Source of the DNA: Bacillota bacterium
GTDB taxonomy: Bacteria; Bacillota; Clostridia; Lachnospirales; Lachnospiraceae
Assembly (NCBI GenBank): GCA_023413555.1
Contig: JAEZPG010000058.1
Location: 1 to 64,000 of the forward strand
Direction: 5' to 3'
DNA length: 64,000 bases
The notes beneath the pieces were generated by a model, which saw only the letters and a program-made list of their open reading frames with translations, was not told the origin of the DNA and did no database searches. Of this stretch, positions 1 through 8,381 are shown in pieces. Position numbers and translations under genes: made by a program. How positions within the stretch are numbered: position 1 is the first letter of the stretch; each line of letters starts with the position of its first letter.

Positions 1-183
1 AACCAACCCACATTCGATTAAGATCTTCATATGGTGAGATAATGTTGGTTGGGTAAACTCAAAGTTTTCTAGTATATCACATGCACACTGTTCACCACAT
101 GATAAAATATCAAGTATTTTAAGCCGATTTGGATCTGCAATTGCTTTTACAAGAACAGCTTCTTTTTCATAATTGTTATTCAT
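1..183 (-). CDS. ArsR-family HTH repressor, N-terminal part (cut by window edge)
   Basis: The reading frame begins at the ATG at 181-183 behind an AGGAGG-like site and runs off the left edge, leaving 61 residues. The translation has the winged-helix fold of ArsR/SmtB metal sensors: an ADPNRLKIL first helix, then TQPTLSHHMKIL as the recognition helix. A Cys-x-Cys pair in EQCACDI sits where the arsenite-binding ELCVCDL motif of classical ArsR lies, so an As(III)/Sb(III) or other thiophilic metal sensor is likely. Family is clear; the ligand is inference. Resistance genes, if present, lie left of the window. Confidence 0.85.
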   Translation of the reverse strand, partial: MNNNYEKEAVLVKAIADPNRLKILDILSCGEQCACDILENFEFTQPTLSHHMKILIECGLV

Positions 184-198
184 TACACTCCTCCTTAT

Positions 199-214
199 AT
201 AGATATCTGTCTAT
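199..214. promoter_or_regulatory. candidate ArsR operator
   Basis: ATAGA and TCTAT half-sites separated by six bases form an imperfect dyad directly downstream of the -10 box, where an autorepressor would block transcription. Assignment to ArsR is inferred from position. Confidence 0.4.
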
Positions 215-221
215 GTGTTAT

Positions 222-250
222 ATTATATAGATATGTTTCAATACTGTCAA
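222..250 (-). promoter_or_regulatory. sigma-A promoter of the arsR-like gene
   Basis: On the minus strand TTGACA (245-250) and TATAAT (222-227) are separated by exactly 17 bases, a perfect consensus promoter, about 40 bases upstream of the start codon. Confidence 0.85.
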
Positions 251-392
251 TATTTAGATCTTTTATATATTATAAATAATTTTCATCATATTAAAGTATA
301 TCTATATTGTATTCATCCACAATCAAATTGATACTGTTAAATTAAACTTCATAGTCAATATATTGGGGTACAATTTTACTCAATATAAATAA

Positions 393-435
393 GTATCCAA
401 AATCACTTCAATTTGATTGAAATGTTTTTGGATAC
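393..435. terminator. strong hairpin, possible bidirectional terminator
   Basis: GTATCCAAAA and TTTTGGATAC pair perfectly around a loop that contains a second small stem. It lies upstream of the arsR-like promoter and left of decayed coding sequence, so it may insulate the two. Confidence 0.5.
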
Positions 436-440
436 ATCTT

Positions 441-660
441 ATCTAAATTTATTTATATTCTGTAATGATGCAATTACGTTGTCTTTCTTTAAAACGTTTC
501 CATAGGCTACTACTACATGTACTGGTGTTAACATGATACCGTATTAGGACAAATCCAGAAACAGTATATATTCAACCTCACCCTTATCCATAGCTTCTTT
601 TGCCTGATCCATATTTTCTGTTTCACGACTTTTACCACAGTAACAGCTACTGTCTTTCTA
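441..660 (-). pseudogene. decayed coding remnant, family not recognised
   Basis: The 184-804 stretch has no intact gene. Minus-strand translation of this part gives a protein-like reading (a KGEVEYILFLD segment, then PVHVVVAYGNVLKKDNVIASL) with one in-frame stop in the middle and another at its upstream end. I do not recognise the family. The remainder of the gap holds only the arsR promoter, the hairpin at 393-435 and a small CTTGCAAGG hairpin with a T-run near 751-785. Confidence 0.3.
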
Positions 661-804
661 GCTAAATAATACATAAATAAGTCTCATTTATTCTAATACG
701 TTTATTTAAGTGGTCCAGGCAACGTTTTTCGTAAGAAATATCTATCACGCCCTGCAAGATTTTGAAACCTTGCAAGGTTTTTTCTGTCATTGTATAAAAC
801 CCTT

Positions 805-1563
805 CTATTCTATTAGTGATTCCTCTGTTGTTTCTACTCGTTCATCATACAAGAATATAAAATATCCATAGCTCTCATTTGCAGTAAATGATATCAGTTC
901 TTCGTATGTGGCTTGTAAAGTAATAAAATAACGATAAGATTCTCCATCAAAAGCAGTTTCATAGGCAACGATATATCCGTTGTTCGAAAGTCTATCACAC
1001 TCATCTTGTACTTGGCTACTATCTGAAGATAACTGTTCTTTGTCATTGAACACATCTATGATTACACGATACAGAACACTATCCCCATATTCATTCATAG
1101 CATCCCGCAAAGATACTGAAAGAGAGGATTTTCCATTTTCTGGTGTTGCATATGAAGCAGAAATCATTCCGTTTACACCAAACGAAGAAATTATGGTCTT
1201 TTCATTTCCATTCGGACTGTGATTATAAGGATAATTCCCAACATCAACATTTGCTGTAGTAGAGGAATCGTTGCTCGAATCATTATTGACTATTTCAGAT
1301 GATTGAGAATTTGTGTTATTGTTCAACTCATCGTAGTCAATATAGTCCTTTTCACCGATAGTGCTTGAGTCATCCGTAGTAATAGGCAGTGTTTTTTCAA
1401 GCATCCCACTTTGCCATACACCGAAACTCAATAGGGCAACGAGACATACACAGCACATAGAGGTTGCTGTACGAGTAATCACTTTTCTTTTTCTCTTTTG
1501 TTTGGCAGCGTAATGTTCTCTGCGTTCCAGCAGGCTATTTACCATTTCATCACAATTCTTCAT
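805..1563 (-). CDS. membrane-anchored anti-sigma-like protein
   Basis: A 252-residue protein encoded directly behind an ECF-type sigma factor, overlapping its last 14 bases. The start at 1561-1563 is chosen because AAGGAGG lies eight bases upstream; an ATG further upstream lacks a site. It has a basic N-terminus, one transmembrane segment (about residues 32-50), an Asn/Ser/Asp-rich linker and an extracytoplasmic C-terminal domain of unknown fold. The arrangement is that of an anti-sigma factor holding its sigma at the membrane. No zinc-binding HxxxCxxC motif is visible, so the role rests on context. Similar pairs ride on conjugative transposons in this family. Confidence 0.6.
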   Translation of the reverse strand: MKNCDEMVNSLLERREHYAAKQKRKRKVITRTATSMCCVCLVALLSFGVWQSGMLEKTLPITTDDSSTIGEKDYIDYDELNNNTNSQSSEIVNNDSSNDSSTTANVDVGNYPYNHSPNGNEKTIISSFGVNGMISASYATPENGKSSLSVSLRDAMNEYGDSVLYRVIIDVFNDKEQLSSDSSQVQDECDRLSNNGYIVAYETAFDGESYRYFITLQATYEELISFTANESYGYFIFLYDERVETTEESLIE

Positions 1564-2107
1564 AGACAAAGCCCTCCTTTTCAAGTTTTGATTTCAAAGA
1601 CTGCTTCGCTCGGTAAAGGAGATTTTTGATTTGACGGTCACTCTTTTTCAAGGCTACTGCCATCTCTTTGTTAGAAAATCCTTCAAAATACACAAGCCAT
1701 AGAATTGTCTTGTAATCGGTAGTAAGTTCAGAAAGTGCCTTGTAGACTGTGATTTTTCTTTCTTCCTTTATGTAGGATTGTACAAGGCTCTGTCCCTCTC
1801 TCATATAGTTTTCCATATCTTTGATAGGTGTATTGATCAGTTTGGAATTATGCCTTATAAAGTCAATCGCTACATTTCGCCCGATTGCATACAGCCAAGT
1901 CTTAAATGTGCTTTTACCGGAGTATCTCGGTTTTTTGGTAATCAACCGAAAAAAGGTATCTTCCGTCAATTCCTCGGCAATGAAAATATTATTGACATAA
2001 CCTGTCAAATTAAGAATAAGACCATCTTTATAATCTCCAACGATTTCAGCTATCCCTTTGTCATCACCATCAAGGAAACGGCGGTAGCTACTTGCACCGT
2101 TATCCAT
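1550..2107 (-). CDS. ECF-type sigma-70 family RNA polymerase sigma factor
   Basis: The 185-residue protein has sigma region 2 at about residues 44-88 (TFKTWLYAIGRNVAIDFIR, the core-binding and -10 helices) and region 4 at about 125-177 (LSELTTDYKTILWLVYFEGFSNKEMA, then the recognition helix). There is no region 1 or 3, as expected for group 4 factors. It is translationally coupled to the downstream membrane protein. With the debris next to it, it looks like a leftover of a conjugative transposon. The stimulus is unknown. Confidence 0.85.
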   Translation of the reverse strand: MDNGASSYRRFLDGDDKGIAEIVGDYKDGLILNLTGYVNNIFIAEELTEDTFFRLITKKPRYSGKSTFKTWLYAIGRNVAIDFIRHNSKLINTPIKDMENYMREGQSLVQSYIKEERKITVYKALSELTTDYKTILWLVYFEGFSNKEMAVALKKSDRQIKNLLYRAKQSLKSKLEKEGFVYEEL

Positions 2108-2222
2108 TGATTTTCTCCTTTCCGAAAGGGATTTTTAACCCTTTCACTAATTGGTCGTATGAGGGCAGAAAAAGTCTCACACTTATTACAACATTTTTTG
2201 AAAAAGTTCAGCTAAAGAATTA

Positions 2223-2246
2223 GCGGCAAGGATTTTTCCCTGCCGC
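2223..2246. terminator. GC-rich hairpin upstream of the sigma operon
   Basis: GCGGCAAGG pairs with CCCTGCCGC around a T-rich loop. It sits between the transposon-protein remnant and the sigma gene, but no run of T follows on the minus strand, so terminator function is uncertain. Confidence 0.4.
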
Positions 2247-2253
2247 CGTGTGT

Positions 2254-2402
2254 CTATTTGCTGATTTTTATCATAACCTCTTCATCTGCATCCGTGTATC
2301 TACCTTGTGCAATCAGCTTATGTGATAGGCAAACATGGCGTTAAAGATATAGCGGCGTTCCTCTGCTGTGAGATAGAGGTAATATTTCGATTTCTCATAC
2401 GA
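2254..2402 (-). pseudogene. C-terminal remnant of a small conjugative-transposon protein
   Basis: Read with one frameshift, the minus strand gives YEKSKYYLYLTAEERRYIFN, then KLIAQGRYTDADEEVMIKI and a stop at 2254-2256. This pattern (YLYLT, then GRYTDA and a Lys-rich tail) is a small hypothetical protein I associate with Firmicute conjugative transposons near a sigma gene. Its N-terminus is missing where the IS256-like sequence begins at about 2403. It indicates that the sigma pair came in on such an element. Confidence 0.55.
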
Positions 2403-2822
2403 AGAATTAATGCACTTTGACCATCTAAAAATGCACCGATGCCTTTTGTGTAGCGCTTAATCTCATGATTTAAGGGTTCAATTGTATTGTTGGTACGAAT
2501 GCGATTCCAGTGTTGATATGGAAATTTCATATATGTAAGAGTTATTTGTCCAGCTTTCACGGTCCACATTCATACCTTCTACAGCACCGATTATTTCACG
2601 ACATCCATCCTGATTTACGCCAATCGCAACAAGAATGGATACGTTTTGAATTTCACCACCCTAGCTACGTTTCAAATAAACACCATCTACGTAAACATAA
2701 GGGTACTGTCCAGTTAGAGGTCTGGAACGCCATGTTGCGATATGTTCATAAGCCTCTTTGTTGAGATTATTTATCGTTCCTGGGGATACTTTTGTCCCCC
2801 AAAGCGCTTCGGTGATACCTTC
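2403..2822 (-). pseudogene. IS256-family (Mutator-type) transposase remnant
   Basis: The minus-strand translation carries IS256 landmarks: EGITEALWGTKVSP, then YPYVYVDGVYLKRS followed by a stop where the family has Trp, then GGEIQNVSILVAIGVNQDG and REIIGAVEGMNVDRESW. After that the sequence jumps, in another frame, to the C-terminal HWNRIRTNNTIEPLN...IKRYTKGIGAF block. N-terminus, much of the catalytic core and the terminal repeats are absent. The copy is dead through truncation, a nonsense codon and an internal frameshifting deletion. Confidence 0.85.
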
Positions 2823-2930
2823 TAATATGAATTCATATCTGATTCTTACCAAAAGGAAGCCTTTAAATACCATTAGACATAAATTTAATAAATACCCCAT
2901 TTAAGCTCTTATTAAGCTCTTAAACACTAA

Positions 2931-3788
2931 TTATTTTACTATTACTGTGCAACTAGCTTTCTTTCCACATGATGTCTTTGCTGTAATTACTGCCTTCCCC
3001 TTCTTCCGAGCAGTAATCTTTCCCTTTGAATTCACTGTTGCTACGTTTGAATTTGATGATGAATATATAACTTTGACTATCGATTTATTAGGAGCCAAAG
3101 TAGCTTTTAACTGATAGGTTTTACCCTTTTTTAAAGTCATCTTGCTAACATTAAGCCGTATTTTTGTAGCAGGTATCTTATCCATCGAATTTTTATCTAG
3201 GGTTGGTGTTGCAGATGCCACATACCAGCATCGACTCAAATTATTTATTTTCTGGCTCTGACTAGAACCTTTAATAGAAGACCTAGACAATGGAATACGT
3301 CCCTTTGGCGTTCCAGGTGCCGGATCTGCACAATAAAAAGTATCTGTTTTTGCATCATAATCTGTTAATAAAATTGCATGATATTGCCCACGTCTTCCAT
3401 TGTTATAGGCAACTACACCTTGTGGATATTTTTTTAGTAGTGCAATGTATTCATTTTTCTTATTCGAATTAATATATTTATGTCGTATTTTAACACTAGC
3501 ATATGTAAAATTAGTAGCTATTCCGGATCTTCCCCAGACTTTCTTTCTCATACTGGACTCTGTAACAGATGACCAGGAGGATTTATCACAAGCCAGTAAG
3601 GTTCTTCTCACAAGCATAGCATTTGAAACTAATGTACATGTATAATTTGTTTTCTGTTTTAAAAATACAGATGGCTTATTAATATCATTAAAAGTAGCAG
3701 CCTCAACTACAGGAGTATTTATACTGGTAGTAAAAAATAATACAACAGCTAACAAAACAATGATAAATGACCGTTTACTCCTCTTCAT
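2931..3788 (-). CDS. secreted papain-like (C39-type) protein with bacterial Ig-like domain
   Basis: The start at 3788 follows AGGAGG by six bases; a slightly earlier ATG lacks one. The 285-residue product has a signal peptide (residues 1-31, cleavage likely after VEA), then a cysteine-peptidase-like domain with Cys51 in NYTCTLVSNAML, His137 in QYHAILLTDY and Asp155 in FYCADP, the usual Cys-His-Asp order of C39_2 domains. Residues about 207-285 form a BIG2 domain (TLKKGKTYQLKATL, NSNVATVNSKGKITARKKG), typical of wall-associated clostridial proteins. It probably cleaves or binds peptides outside the cell; no substrate or transporter is nearby. Confidence 0.75.
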   Translation of the reverse strand: MKRSKRSFIIVLLAVVLFFTTSINTPVVEAATFNDINKPSVFLKQKTNYTCTLVSNAMLVRRTLLACDKSSWSSVTESSMRKKVWGRSGIATNFTYASVKIRHKYINSNKKNEYIALLKKYPQGVVAYNNGRRGQYHAILLTDYDAKTDTFYCADPAPGTPKGRIPLSRSSIKGSSQSQKINNLSRCWYVASATPTLDKNSMDKIPATKIRLNVSKMTLKKGKTYQLKATLAPNKSIVKVIYSSSNSNVATVNSKGKITARKKGKAVITAKTSCGKKASCTVIVK

Positions 3789-3959
3789 GATTCCCTCCTG
3801 ATATGACACATCAATTAAGTAGTCTTTACAAATCTTACTTATTATATGTTCATGATACCCTTCAACTAAGCTATTATTACGAATGTATTACATTCATATT
3901 ACAATTTTACTACGAATTTAAATACAATTCCACTATTTATTTTAATTATTTTCAGAAAA

Positions 3960-4148
3960 TCATCGACTAAAAGTTCTCAAATAGCCTACCATTTTAAATA
4001 GTTCAAGGTTTAAGTTGACTCGTAAACTATGTATCATGTTTCTTCTTAGTTTGTGCCAATCTCTTTGTATCTCATATTTCCAATATAAAGAAGCCATTAT
4101 TCCATAACTAATGACACTATTATGGAACAACAGCCTTTTAAATTTCAA
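3960..4148 (-). pseudogene. short basic ORF fragment, family not recognised
   Basis: A 62-codon frame from a TTG without a convincing ribosome site. The translation is aromatic and basic (SLYWKYEIQRDWHKLRRNM, then LFKMVGYLRTFSR) and reads like the C-terminal end of a larger envelope or glycosyl-transfer protein. An in-frame stop lies just upstream and the neighbouring gene is a truncated GtrA. It is most likely the end of a decayed gene; I cannot name its family. Confidence 0.35.
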
Positions 4149-4237
4149 ACTTTTCTATTTATGATGTAGGATCCTTCAATACAGTGAACTGTAATGTTAT
4201 AATGATTGGCTAATGACATCTTCCTTATATATACAAA

Positions 4238-4504
4238 TTAATATGCAAGCAAAAATCTCATCTGCTCCTTTAGCACTATGCTACGCTTCATAGATTTGCT
4301 TTCAAATACAATCCATTTATTTGTAATAAATGAATAAACAACTCCACATGCCCAACCAATGGAATTAGCTACAACCGTAGAATATCCTGTTTTAGTAAGG
4401 ACTATATACACACACCAATTAATCATTGTAGTAGTCAACCCAAAGAATAAGTAGGTAATTATTTCTCTAAATTGTAGATAAAAATCTTTGCATTTACTAA
4501 TCAT
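4238..4504 (-). pseudogene. truncated GtrA-family membrane protein
   Basis: The 88-residue product matches the first half of GtrA proteins, which help move lipid-linked sugars across the membrane: REIITYLFFGLTTTMINWCVY (helix 1), then VVANSIGWACGVVYSFITNKW (helix 2 with the conserved F-x-NKWIVF ending). Full-length members have about 120-140 residues and four helices; here the frame stops at RFLLAY, just as helix 3 should begin. Downstream sequence does not restore it. Probably non-functional. Confidence 0.6.
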
Positions 4505-4585
4505 ATTTCTTTTCCTCTATCTAAGTATTTATATAACTTATTTAGTTTATACGCATAGTAATCATTTTGCAATATTTTTTATCTA

Positions 4586-5080
4586 TTATAATTTTTCATT
4601 ATAATTGCAGAACTTGCATGATATCTCTTTTAGGGTTTTATATAGGAAAACAAAAATTAAGTCATCTTTAATTTGTTCTTCCTTAAATACTTTGTAACCT
4701 ATCCGTTCATACAATTTAATATTTCTTGTACTTTTTTTACTTGTAAATAGCTCATATCTGACATTCCCGTACTCATTCTCAATTGTATGAAGAAGCTTTG
4801 TTCCAATTCCCTTCCCCTGAAATGTAGGATGAACAATTAACTTGCCAATATGAACCGTATCATTTTCAAGGTAAGCTCTTACAGATCCGATGATTTCACC
4901 ATTTTCCTCTACTGCTTTTAGAATAATTCCTTTTTCATATTCCTCCATTAATTGATCTATTGTTTCTTGTAACGGTGGTATATTTGGATTATTTAATAGC
5001 TTTGCCTCACTTTGATAAGCAAGGTATTGTAACTCCAATATTTCTGCCAAATCACTCATTTCTGCCCGTTCAATTATCAT
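4586..5080 (-). CDS. GNAT-family N-acetyltransferase
   Basis: Start set at 5080, where AGGAGA precedes the ATG; an earlier ATG has no site. The 164-residue protein has the GNAT fold: IIERAEMSDLAEILEL (strand 1-helix 1), IGSVRAYLENDTVHIGKLIVHP (strands 3-4) and the acetyl-CoA loop FQGKGIGTKLL (motif A), then LYERIGYKVFKEEQ (motif B). The acceptor substrate is unknown and the gene stands alone between noncoding gaps. Confidence 0.8.
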   Translation of the reverse strand: MIIERAEMSDLAEILELQYLAYQSEAKLLNNPNIPPLQETIDQLMEEYEKGIILKAVEENGEIIGSVRAYLENDTVHIGKLIVHPTFQGKGIGTKLLHTIENEYGNVRYELFTSKKSTRNIKLYERIGYKVFKEEQIKDDLIFVFLYKTLKEISCKFCNYNEKL

Positions 5081-5231
5081 TATGTTATCTCCTATCATCC
5101 ACCACTGCGGCAAACTCTACCTACATAATTATATTCTACTCTTTCTAAATGACCATGTACATAATAATAAATCACTTGTATACAAAAAGCAATTTTATTT
5201 ACATATTATATTTATGTAAACTTTATATTAT

Positions 5232-5265
5232 ATATGGATACTAACCATACGATTAGTATCCATAT
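5232..5265. terminator. 13-bp perfect hairpin after the chemoreceptor gene
   Basis: ATATGGATACTAA and TTAGTATCCATAT pair perfectly with an eight-base loop, immediately beyond the stop of the chemoreceptor. No long T-run follows, so it may act as an end-protecting hairpin as much as a terminator. Confidence 0.6.
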
Positions 5266-5274
5266 TGTATCTTA

Positions 5275-7068
5275 TTAATAACACTTAAAGCACTGAACAC
5301 ACTCATTTAGTCGACTTACTACTTCCTCAACCTTTGTTAATGAATCAGAAATAGTTACCATCTCTTCCAATAAATTACTATTACTTACCACTATATCGGT
5401 AATTCCTTGAGCACTTTTACCCACTGTTCCATTAATCTCTTGATTAGCCAAACTAACATGTTTGATTGTATCCATTAGTTCAGTCATGGAAGTATTTAAT
5501 TCCTTCATTATACGATCCATAGTTTCAGCTGCTTTATAATAATTCTTACCTGTCTCTTCCATAGTAGTATAATCGTCTTTTACTCTAGAATTAACGAACT
5601 CTAGTAAATTACTAGAGTTGCTAGCTAAATCTTCAACGCTACTAATCACATTATCAATAATTGAATAGATTCTATGAGCAGATTCTTTGGTGCTATCTGC
5701 CAAGTTACGTATTTCATCAGCAACAACGGCAAAGCCTTTTCCTGCCTCTCCTGCTCTTGCTGCTTCTATGGAAGCATTCAAAGAAAGCAAATTAGTTTGA
5801 TCTGATATATCGAGAATTTCACTAGTAAGTTTCGTAATATTTTCAATCTCACGGCTCTTCTCCACACTTGTCTTCAGCATCTTATCAATGTTATATATCA
5901 TATTTACCGCATATTCTCTGTTATCGCAAGCATGTCTCTCCACTGCCTCTGCTTCTTTTTTAATCTCCCCTGCATATTGACTGCCATGAATCGTTGCCTC
6001 AGACATCTTTAGAACTTCCTCTTCCACTAAATTTGTATTATTAGCAACACCGGAAACTGTGGCTGCCACTTCTTGCATACTAGCTGCCATTTCTTCCAGA
6101 ACATATGCGGTTTCTTTTGCCCCGTTATTAGCAACTCCCACACTGTTGGCAACGGCTTCCTGTTGTTTGGTCAAATTCATACAGCTTGATATAAGAGCAC
6201 TAATAATCTGTTGCAATTGCTCTATGAAATCATTGATTGCATCTGCAAGTCTCCCTATTTCATCTTTAGACTTAATTTGAACACGTTTTGAAAGATCACC
6301 TGAATTGCTTTTAATTCCTTTTACAATTCCATCAACCTGCTCAGTAAGATGTTTGATAGGCCTAATTATAAGCTTACGAATAGAGAGAATTGTTACTACT
6401 GAAACGAATAACAATAGAGATATTGCTATAGTAATGACTACTGGAATTCTACTTGCACTACTATTCATATTATCCTGACCCAATGCCATATCCCTTTTGG
6501 TAGTATCTAAAATTGAGGTAAGATACCCCTCAATCATGCTATTAAACATAGGTAGGTTTGTGGTAACAGATACTTCCGCCTGCATTTTATTGTTAACACT
6601 AGACTGTAATACACTTTCAACTGTCTTACGATATTTTTCAAACTCCCCTTTAAAACCATTTAAGTCATCTTTTCTCTTGTCGTCTCTTTCATCCAAATAA
6701 CTTTTAAATTCTGAATCATATAAATAATTTTCAAATTCTAACACATTACCATTTAATGTTTCAAAATCTCCTACAATACTCTTCGTAATTTCTTCCATTT
6801 CATCTTCGTTACTATTTAATACATGTGTTAACACCTGGCTATTGATTCTGCTATACGTACTAGATATGATAGATATTTTTTCACTCATTACAACTTGATT
6901 ACTTACAATATCATCACTTGTATTGACGATAGAGATTAATGTATAGGTAAGAAAACCCATACAAATGATTGCAGATACAGCCAAAAAAATAATAAGCGAA
7001 AATAGTTTTTTAGATATGCTATCCTTTTTATGAATCATCAATGTTGAATTTTTATGGCTTCTCTTCAT
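5275..7068 (-). CDS. methyl-accepting chemotaxis protein
   Basis: The start follows AAGGAGG closely. The 597-residue receptor has a first transmembrane segment (about 21-46), an extracellular helical domain of four-helix-bundle type (about 47-205), a second membrane segment (about 207-230), HAMP ([12 protein letters not shown] onward, about 231-285) and a cytoplasmic signalling domain with the hairpin tip [20 protein letters not shown], which docks CheA/CheW. It lies 105 bases beyond the sugar permease, and only 28 bases separate the intervening hairpin from its start codon, leaving no room for its own promoter there. It is probably co-expressed with the transporter, though direct sugar sensing is unproven. 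Confidence 0.9.
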   Translation of the reverse strand: MKRSHKNSTLMIHKKDSISKKLFSLIIFLAVSAIICMGFLTYTLISIVNTSDDIVSNQVVMSEKISIISSTYSRINSQVLTHVLNSNEDEMEEITKSIVGDFETLNGNVLEFENYLYDSEFKSYLDERDDKRKDDLNGFKGEFEKYRKTVESVLQSSVNNKMQAEVSVTTNLPMFNSMIEGYLTSILDTTKRDMALGQDNMNSSASRIPVVITIAISLLLFVSVVTILSIRKLIIRPIKHLTEQVDGIVKGIKSNSGDLSKRVQIKSKDEIGRLADAINDFIEQLQQIISALISSCMNLTKQQEAVANSVGVANNGAKETAYVLEEMAASMQEVAATVSGVANNTNLVEEEVLKMSEATIHGSQYAGEIKKEAEAVERHACDNREYAVNMIYNIDKMLKTSVEKSREIENITKLTSEILDISDQTNLLSLNASIEAARAGEAGKGFAVVADEIRNLADSTKESAHRIYSIIDNVISSVEDLASNSSNLLEFVNSRVKDDYTTMEETGKNYYKAAETMDRIMKELNTSMTELMDTIKHVSLANQEINGTVGKSAQGITDIVVSNSNLLEEMVTISDSLTKVEEVVSRLNECVQCFKCY

Positions 7069-7096
7069 AAGTATCCTCCTTATTTCTATAAAGATT

Positions 7097-7135
7097 GGGG
7101 ACTAATGCTTGCAACACGCTGCAACCTTAGTCCCC
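7097..7135 (-). terminator. hairpin between sugar permease and chemoreceptor
   Basis: GGGGACTAA and TTAGTCCCC close a long stem with an inner GCAGC-type helix. On the minus strand no U-run follows, which suggests partial attenuation or transcript stabilisation rather than full termination. Confidence 0.55.
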
Positions 7136-7172
7136 GTTGTATGTATCTTTATTTTGATATAATTTTATGAAA

Positions 7173-8369
7173 TTAATTTCTTACGATGAATTTTCCACCA
7201 CGTTTAGAGACAACATCGAAGATTACAGCTGCTAATAAAACTCCACCTTTTACAACCTTTTGTAAGTTCTGATCAATACCCGTTAATGACATACCGATAT
7301 TAAGAACACCCATAAGAACGGCTCCGAGAATTACTCCAGGAACAGTACCAACTCCACCATAGGCAGATGCACCACCGATGAAACAGGAGCCAATGGCGTC
7401 CATCTCATAATTCTGACCATATGTTGGTTGTGCAGACGTCATACGTGCAATAGTAAGCATAGCTGCAAGTGCAGATAGGAAGCCCATATTCAAATATGCA
7501 CTGAAATATACTTTGTTTGTATTAATACCGGATAACTTAGTAGCTTTCTCATTACCACCTACTGCATAGAAGTATCTACCAAAAGTAGTATTAGAAGTAA
7601 TATAGTTATAAACTAAAACAACGATAAATACCCATATTAATACAGATGGAATACCTTTAAATTCAGCTAAACGATATGTAACAGCAATGATAACTGCTGA
7701 AATAATAACTAATCTTAATACGAAAGGAAGGAATTTATCTACTCCATATCCCTTACGAATTCTTTCTCTTCTGCTTCTAATCTGAAGGAATGTATATCCT
7801 ATAATCACAAGAGCACCTAAAACCAGACATGTTATATTAAGATTAATACTATCTATATGGAAAAAGTCTGGAATATAACAGTCAGCACCACCACCAAAGA
7901 TTTTAACAAATGATGTTGCATCTTTTATAGAAACAGTCATACCATTTAATACAACATTACTTAAACCTCTAAAAATAAGCATTCCTGCTAACGTTGTAAT
8001 AAATGGAGGTATTCTTACAAATGCAATCCAAAAGCCTTGGAAAGCACCTACTGCTGTACCAATAATTATCATTACTAAAATTGTAGCATACATGTTAAAG
8101 CCTTTATTTATCATAAGTTCAGCACCTACTGCACCTACGAAACACACTACAGATCCAACACTAAGATCAATATTACCCCCTGTTAAGATACATAGTAACA
8201 TACCAGTTGCAAGGATAAATACATAAGCATTCTGAGAAATCAAACTAGCTACATTCATTGAAGACAGCATTTTTCCATCAGTTGCCCAAGTAAAAAGAAC
8301 AACTACTAATATTAATACAATAAACATTGTATACTTTTTGATAAAATCCATTGTTTTTGCTTTATCCAT
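7173..8369 (-). CDS. sugar ABC transporter permease (XylH/MmsB/GguB type)
   Basis: The 398-residue, very hydrophobic protein has about ten membrane segments and the CUT2 permease signatures ILTGGNIDLSVGSVVCFVGA and ARMTSAQPTYGQNYEMDAIGSCFIGGAS. A soluble basic insert (about 195-220, RSRRERIRKG) is typical of the XylH/GguB subgroup. It forms the channel of a pentose or multiple-sugar importer with the ATPase and binding lipoprotein just upstream, 12 bases separating it from the ATPase. Substrate is inferred from the family. Confidence 0.9.
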   Translation of the reverse strand: MDKAKTMDFIKKYTMFIVLILVVVLFTWATDGKMLSSMNVASLISQNAYVFILATGMLLCILTGGNIDLSVGSVVCFVGAVGAELMINKGFNMYATILVMIIIGTAVGAFQGFWIAFVRIPPFITTLAGMLIFRGLSNVVLNGMTVSIKDATSFVKIFGGGADCYIPDFFHIDSINLNITCLVLGALVIIGYTFLQIRSRRERIRKGYGVDKFLPFVLRLVIISAVIIAVTYRLAEFKGIPSVLIWVFIVVLVYNYITSNTTFGRYFYAVGGNEKATKLSGINTNKVYFSAYLNMGFLSALAAMLTIARMTSAQPTYGQNYEMDAIGSCFIGGASAYGGVGTVPGVILGAVLMGVLNIGMSLTGIDQNLQKVVKGGVLLAAVIFDVVSKRGGKFIVRN

Positions 8370-8381
8370 TGTTATTCTCCT

